This document shows, piece after piece, positions 61,035 to 64,000 of a stretch of DNA of 64,000 nucleotides. Location of the stretch: the NCBI GenBank assembly GCA_017590115.1, contig JAGGNK010008781.1, forward strand, positions 4,567,371-4,631,370. The letters run 5' to 3'. Origin of the DNA: Montifringilla adamsi. Taxonomy: Eukaryota; Chordata; Aves; Passeriformes; Passeridae. The notes beneath the pieces were generated by a model. The model did not search any database and was not told the DNA's origin. It saw nothing but the letters and a program-made list of their open reading frames with translations. The position numbers were made by a program, and so were the translations under genes. The stretch's first letter is position 1. Every line of letters begins with the position of its first letter.

Positions 61035-62468
61035 GGTAACTGTGCTGGCTGCCGGTGGCGTGGGCTCAGAGCCGTGGGGGCACGTTTGAGGTGCTGGCCT
61101 GAGCCTCGGTGGCTGTGCTGATGATGGGGAGTGTGTGGGGACAGGATAGTTGGGACAACAGGAGTTCCCATGCTCGTCCTGGTGTGTCAGAGCATCCCAG
61201 GGCTGCCTGGGTGTCCCTTGGGGTGTGTGGCATTGGGATTGGTCCCCCCTTGCCTTTGCACCTTCAGGGTGCAAATGGGGACACTGCTGGTGCCAGGGAC
61301 AGCCCCAGAGCCATCCACAGCACCAGCTCAGAATTCACTGGGGTGTCCCAAAACCAGCATCCCTCAGCTCCCACCCCAGCACCTGGCAGACTCAACCCCC
61401 AAGTGCTCCCTCCTCAGGGGCCCAAGTTTCTTTTGGTGATTAGAAATCAGCTCAGGCTGGATGCTGGGGGTTCCCTCTGTGGAGGATGGGGCTCCCACCT
61501 GGCTCAGACATCCTTCCCCCAGTCCTCAACAGCCTCCAACACCCACTTGGATGCCATGTCTGGATTGCAAGTGACACTTGGAGAATTAGGATTTATTGCT
61601 GCAATCCAGGTTTGAAAGTGGAGTCCCTAATGAATGCGCCACTACTGTAATTAAGTGTTTAAAATAGATTAGAAAAACATTTTGTAAAACCATTGCCTTT
61701 AGAGTAACTTATTGGATGTCAAGCTGTGACCAAATTGACTAAGCCAACACACGAAGGGAGCGCGTGTTAATAAAACATTTCTTTCCAGGAAGCAAATTTG
61801 CATAATGCAACGTCCCGCTTTCTGCAGGATCCGTTTCCATCAAGCCCCAACCTGCACACAGTGACTAGGAGCCAGGGCACACAGCTTTCCTGCTCCTGAT
61901 AGAACCACCTGACGTGAGCAGAGACTGCAAAAGGATCCACAGAAGTCATGGGATGGTTCTACAAACTTTTTTTTGGTCCTGGACATACCGTGGTGTCCTC
62001 ATGCTCCTGCCCCCTTTCCCAGCACCGCAGCTTTGCTCAGGGCCAGCCGCTGGACAAGGACTTTCCTGTTCTCCTGCAGTTGTTCAACTTGGGAGTTGGT
62101 GCTTAAACTAAAACCCAGCGGCTGCCACAGATGCTGAAGATGTGCCATGGCCTGGGAAGGCCACTCTGAGGGGAGCTGGAGGGACACCAAACCCCTCCTG
62201 TGTAACCCAGAGCTGCAGCCCAGGTGTCTCATCCCACACTGCACTGCTCAAAAATCAGCTCATCTTGAAAGGTGCTCTTGGGTCTCACTGTGACACCCAG
62301 CAACAGCAGAGCTCTGAAACTTTTATAATTCCACAGGTATTTGATGGATCCATCTGTGCTTCCCATGGCTCCAGCCTGTGGGGGACACCTGGGCACATCC
62401 CAGTGGCTTGCAAGGCACATGGGCAATGGGGGCTCTATTTAATGTCTGCTTGGTTTTTACACAATAAA
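61035..62468 (+). other. MYO18B: MYO18B 3'UTR (inferred) with two poly(A) signals
   Basis: AATAAA at 61769-61774 and at 62463-62468. The segment at 61600-61790 is AT-rich and repeat-free, like conserved 3'UTR sequence. The AAGGTAACT right after the stop could start a 3'UTR intron instead, so the exact transcript end is open. Confidence 0.55.
62463..62468 (+). terminator. MYO18B: Distal poly(A) signal AATAAA
   Basis: ACACAATAAACTATTTGC context, followed about 30 bp later by T/G-rich sequence. Possible distal end of MYO18B. Confidence 0.45.
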
Positions 62469-62469
62469 C

Positions 62470-63204
62470 TATTTGCTTCTTTGACACACAGGTCCCTTCT
62501 TGTCGTTCCTTTCCCCGCAGTGGGAGCAGGTCTGTGGAAATTGTGCAGTGCAGAGCTGAGCACCTCCTTCCACAAAAAAACCCTCTTTTCTCAGCCTCAC
62601 CCTTCTTTCCTAGACGAGATCCAAACTTATTCCTTGATCAGAGGTTTGGGGCAAAAGGATACAGGTCCTTGCACAAATTCTCCTCTCCATCAGGGATTTC
62701 CAAGTCATTTGCTTGGCTGGGAAATTTCCACCAATTTGCACATTCTCCTGGGACCCCCCGGGACAGCCACAGGGCAGTGTCAGCTTGAAAGGCCAGTTGG
62801 GCACTGTTCAGCATTTTGTTTTGCCTGTTGTATTCTTCACCTTCACTTCTCATTTAAAGCAAAGCCTTGCAGCAAGCAGCGTTTTCCTTGTCAGGGATGG
62901 ATGGGGAGCCTGGGGAGGAGGGCTCACATCAGCACTTTGCTCGGCCGCCTGTCAGCAATTCCCGGCCATTCCCAGCAGCTCCGCGGGGCTGGCAGCCTGG
63001 CAGGGGGCAGCTCTGCTCGGGGTGACATTCCCTCTGCTCCCACGTGTCCCTTTCAGGACGTGTGCCTCATGCAAGAAGGCAGCAGATGAAGAAATTGCCT
63101 CTAATTAGTTTGAAATTGGTCTTTTTTAATGATTCTGCTATTTCTGGGAGAAAAAAACCCAAGTGCTTTTCTCTCTGCAGCGAGTATTGCTCCCCAGAGG
63201 GATT
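62470..63204. other. Downstream intergenic stretch
   Basis: No gene recognised. Short open frames lack coding character. Confidence 0.4.
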
Positions 63205-63625
63205 TCACAGAATCAGGGAATCACAGAAGGTTTTGGGTGGGAAGGGACCTTAAAAATCATCCAGTTCCTCCCCCTGCCCTGGGCAGGGACACCTTCCACT
63301 AGCCCAGGTTGCTCCAAGCCCTGTCCAGCCTGGCCTTGGACACTTCCAGGGATCCGGGAGCAGCCACAGCTTCTCTGGGCACCCTGTGCCAGGGCAGCAC
63401 CACCCTCACAGGGGAAGATTCCCTCTCAATATCCCATCTAACCCTGCCTCTGGCAGTGGGAAGCCATCCCCTCATGTCCTGTCACTCCATCCCTTGTCCC
63501 AAGTCACTTTTGAGCTCTCCTGGAGCCCCTTTAGACCCTGGAAGGGGCTCTGAGCTCTCCCTGGAGCCTTCTCCTCTCCAGGTGAGCACCCCCAGCAGCT
63601 CCCCCAGCCTGGCTCCTTGGCAGAG
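63205..63625 (-). mobile_element. CR1 LINE 3' end, about 420 bp
   Basis: The longest minus-strand CR1 end in the window: CACAGAATCAGGGAATCACA, GGGAAGGGACCTTAAAAATC, TAGCCCAGGTTGCTCCAAGC, TGTCACTCCATCCCTTGTCC and TCTCCCTGGAGCCTTCTCC. Typical of bird genomes. Confidence 0.92.
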
Positions 63626-63959
63626 GGATCCTGGTCTGCCCCAAGCCAACTGGTGGCACCTGAGGGGAGGGACACCAGTGGCACCTGAAGAAAGGACAGC
63701 CAGGAGCAGGAATCCAGTGCTGCCCCACCTTCAGCCCCTGAACTCCAACCTACAAACCACCACCGGCCGAGGTGTCACTTTGTGTCACGTTTTTAATCTC
63801 ATCTCCAAACGTGACACATATTGCTCATTATTTGTGGCTGTAGCAAAATGATTCTTTTGACACAAAGCCTTTGATTTGGAATTACTACAGTGTTGGGTTT
63901 GCTGGAAATTAAGCTGTTCCCACTTCAACTTGTGGGAGAAAAGCAGATTTGTGTGTAAT

Positions 63960-64000
63960 ACACTGACTTCTTTCTTTTCCTTTTGCTTCGCAGGACACAA
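63960..64000 (+). other. Splice-acceptor-like site at the window edge
   Basis: A pyrimidine tract (TTCTTTCTTTTCCTTTTGCT) and TTCGCAG end at 63993, then GACACAA to the window end. Could be the acceptor of a MYO18B 3'UTR exon or of the next gene; undecidable here. Confidence 0.3.

Noticed and set aside
1..64000. CRISPR arrays, operons, prophage, rRNA or tRNA genes
   Set aside because: The tandem arrays have no spacer structure and the sequence is intron-rich vertebrate DNA; I saw no tRNA or rRNA pattern.

Overview
This window is vertebrate nuclear DNA, most likely from a bird and probably a songbird. Introns with GT-AG borders, many chicken-repeat-1 (CR1) LINE 3' ends, and several LTR fragments of types I associate with passerine genomes all point that way. 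Nothing prokaryotic or organellar is present. The species cannot be named from the sequence.

One gene dominates the window. I assemble 42 coding exons on the + strand, from an ATG at 6699 to a TAA at 61032-61034. Together they give 7,713 nt, exactly divisible by three (2,570 codons plus stop), and every exon phase is compatible with the next. The protein aligns from end to end with the unconventional myosin MYO18B (human about 2,567 aa, from memory): the [13 protein letters not shown] start, a long Lys/Glu/Pro-rich N-terminal extension, a divergent motor, an IQ-like neck, a coiled-coil tail, and a serine-rich C-terminal region with conserved blocks ending in [17 protein letters not shown]18B is a striated-muscle myosin needed for sarcomere assembly.

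Layout: 1-4500 is non-coding, with a tandem duplication, CR1 scraps and AT-rich 3'UTR-like sequence ending in a good poly(A) site near 4455. By human gene order it may be the 3' end of GRK3 (inference). 4501-5430 shows nothing definite. 5430-6675 is CpG-rich and is the likely MYO18B promoter and 5'UTR region, with two MEF2-like sites. 6699-61034 is the MYO18B coding span: N-terminal extension (exons 1-3), motor (exons 4-21), neck (22-23), coiled coil (24-39), C-terminal region (40-42). 61035-62470 is the 3'UTR with two AATAAA signals. 62471-64000 is downstream sequence with one CR1 copy and a splice-acceptor-like site at the very end. SEZ6L would be expected further on.

Notable points are a motor with a degenerate ATPase site (the Walker A lysine is Arg here, and switch II lacks its Glu), an apparent GA-AG first coding intron, a GC-AG intron 27, an in-frame coding minisatellite in exon 3, several large intronic minisatellites, and an 83-nt poly(T) inside a G/T-only tract. 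I see no new multi-gene system. The unusual biology is in this pseudo-motor myosin and its repeats.
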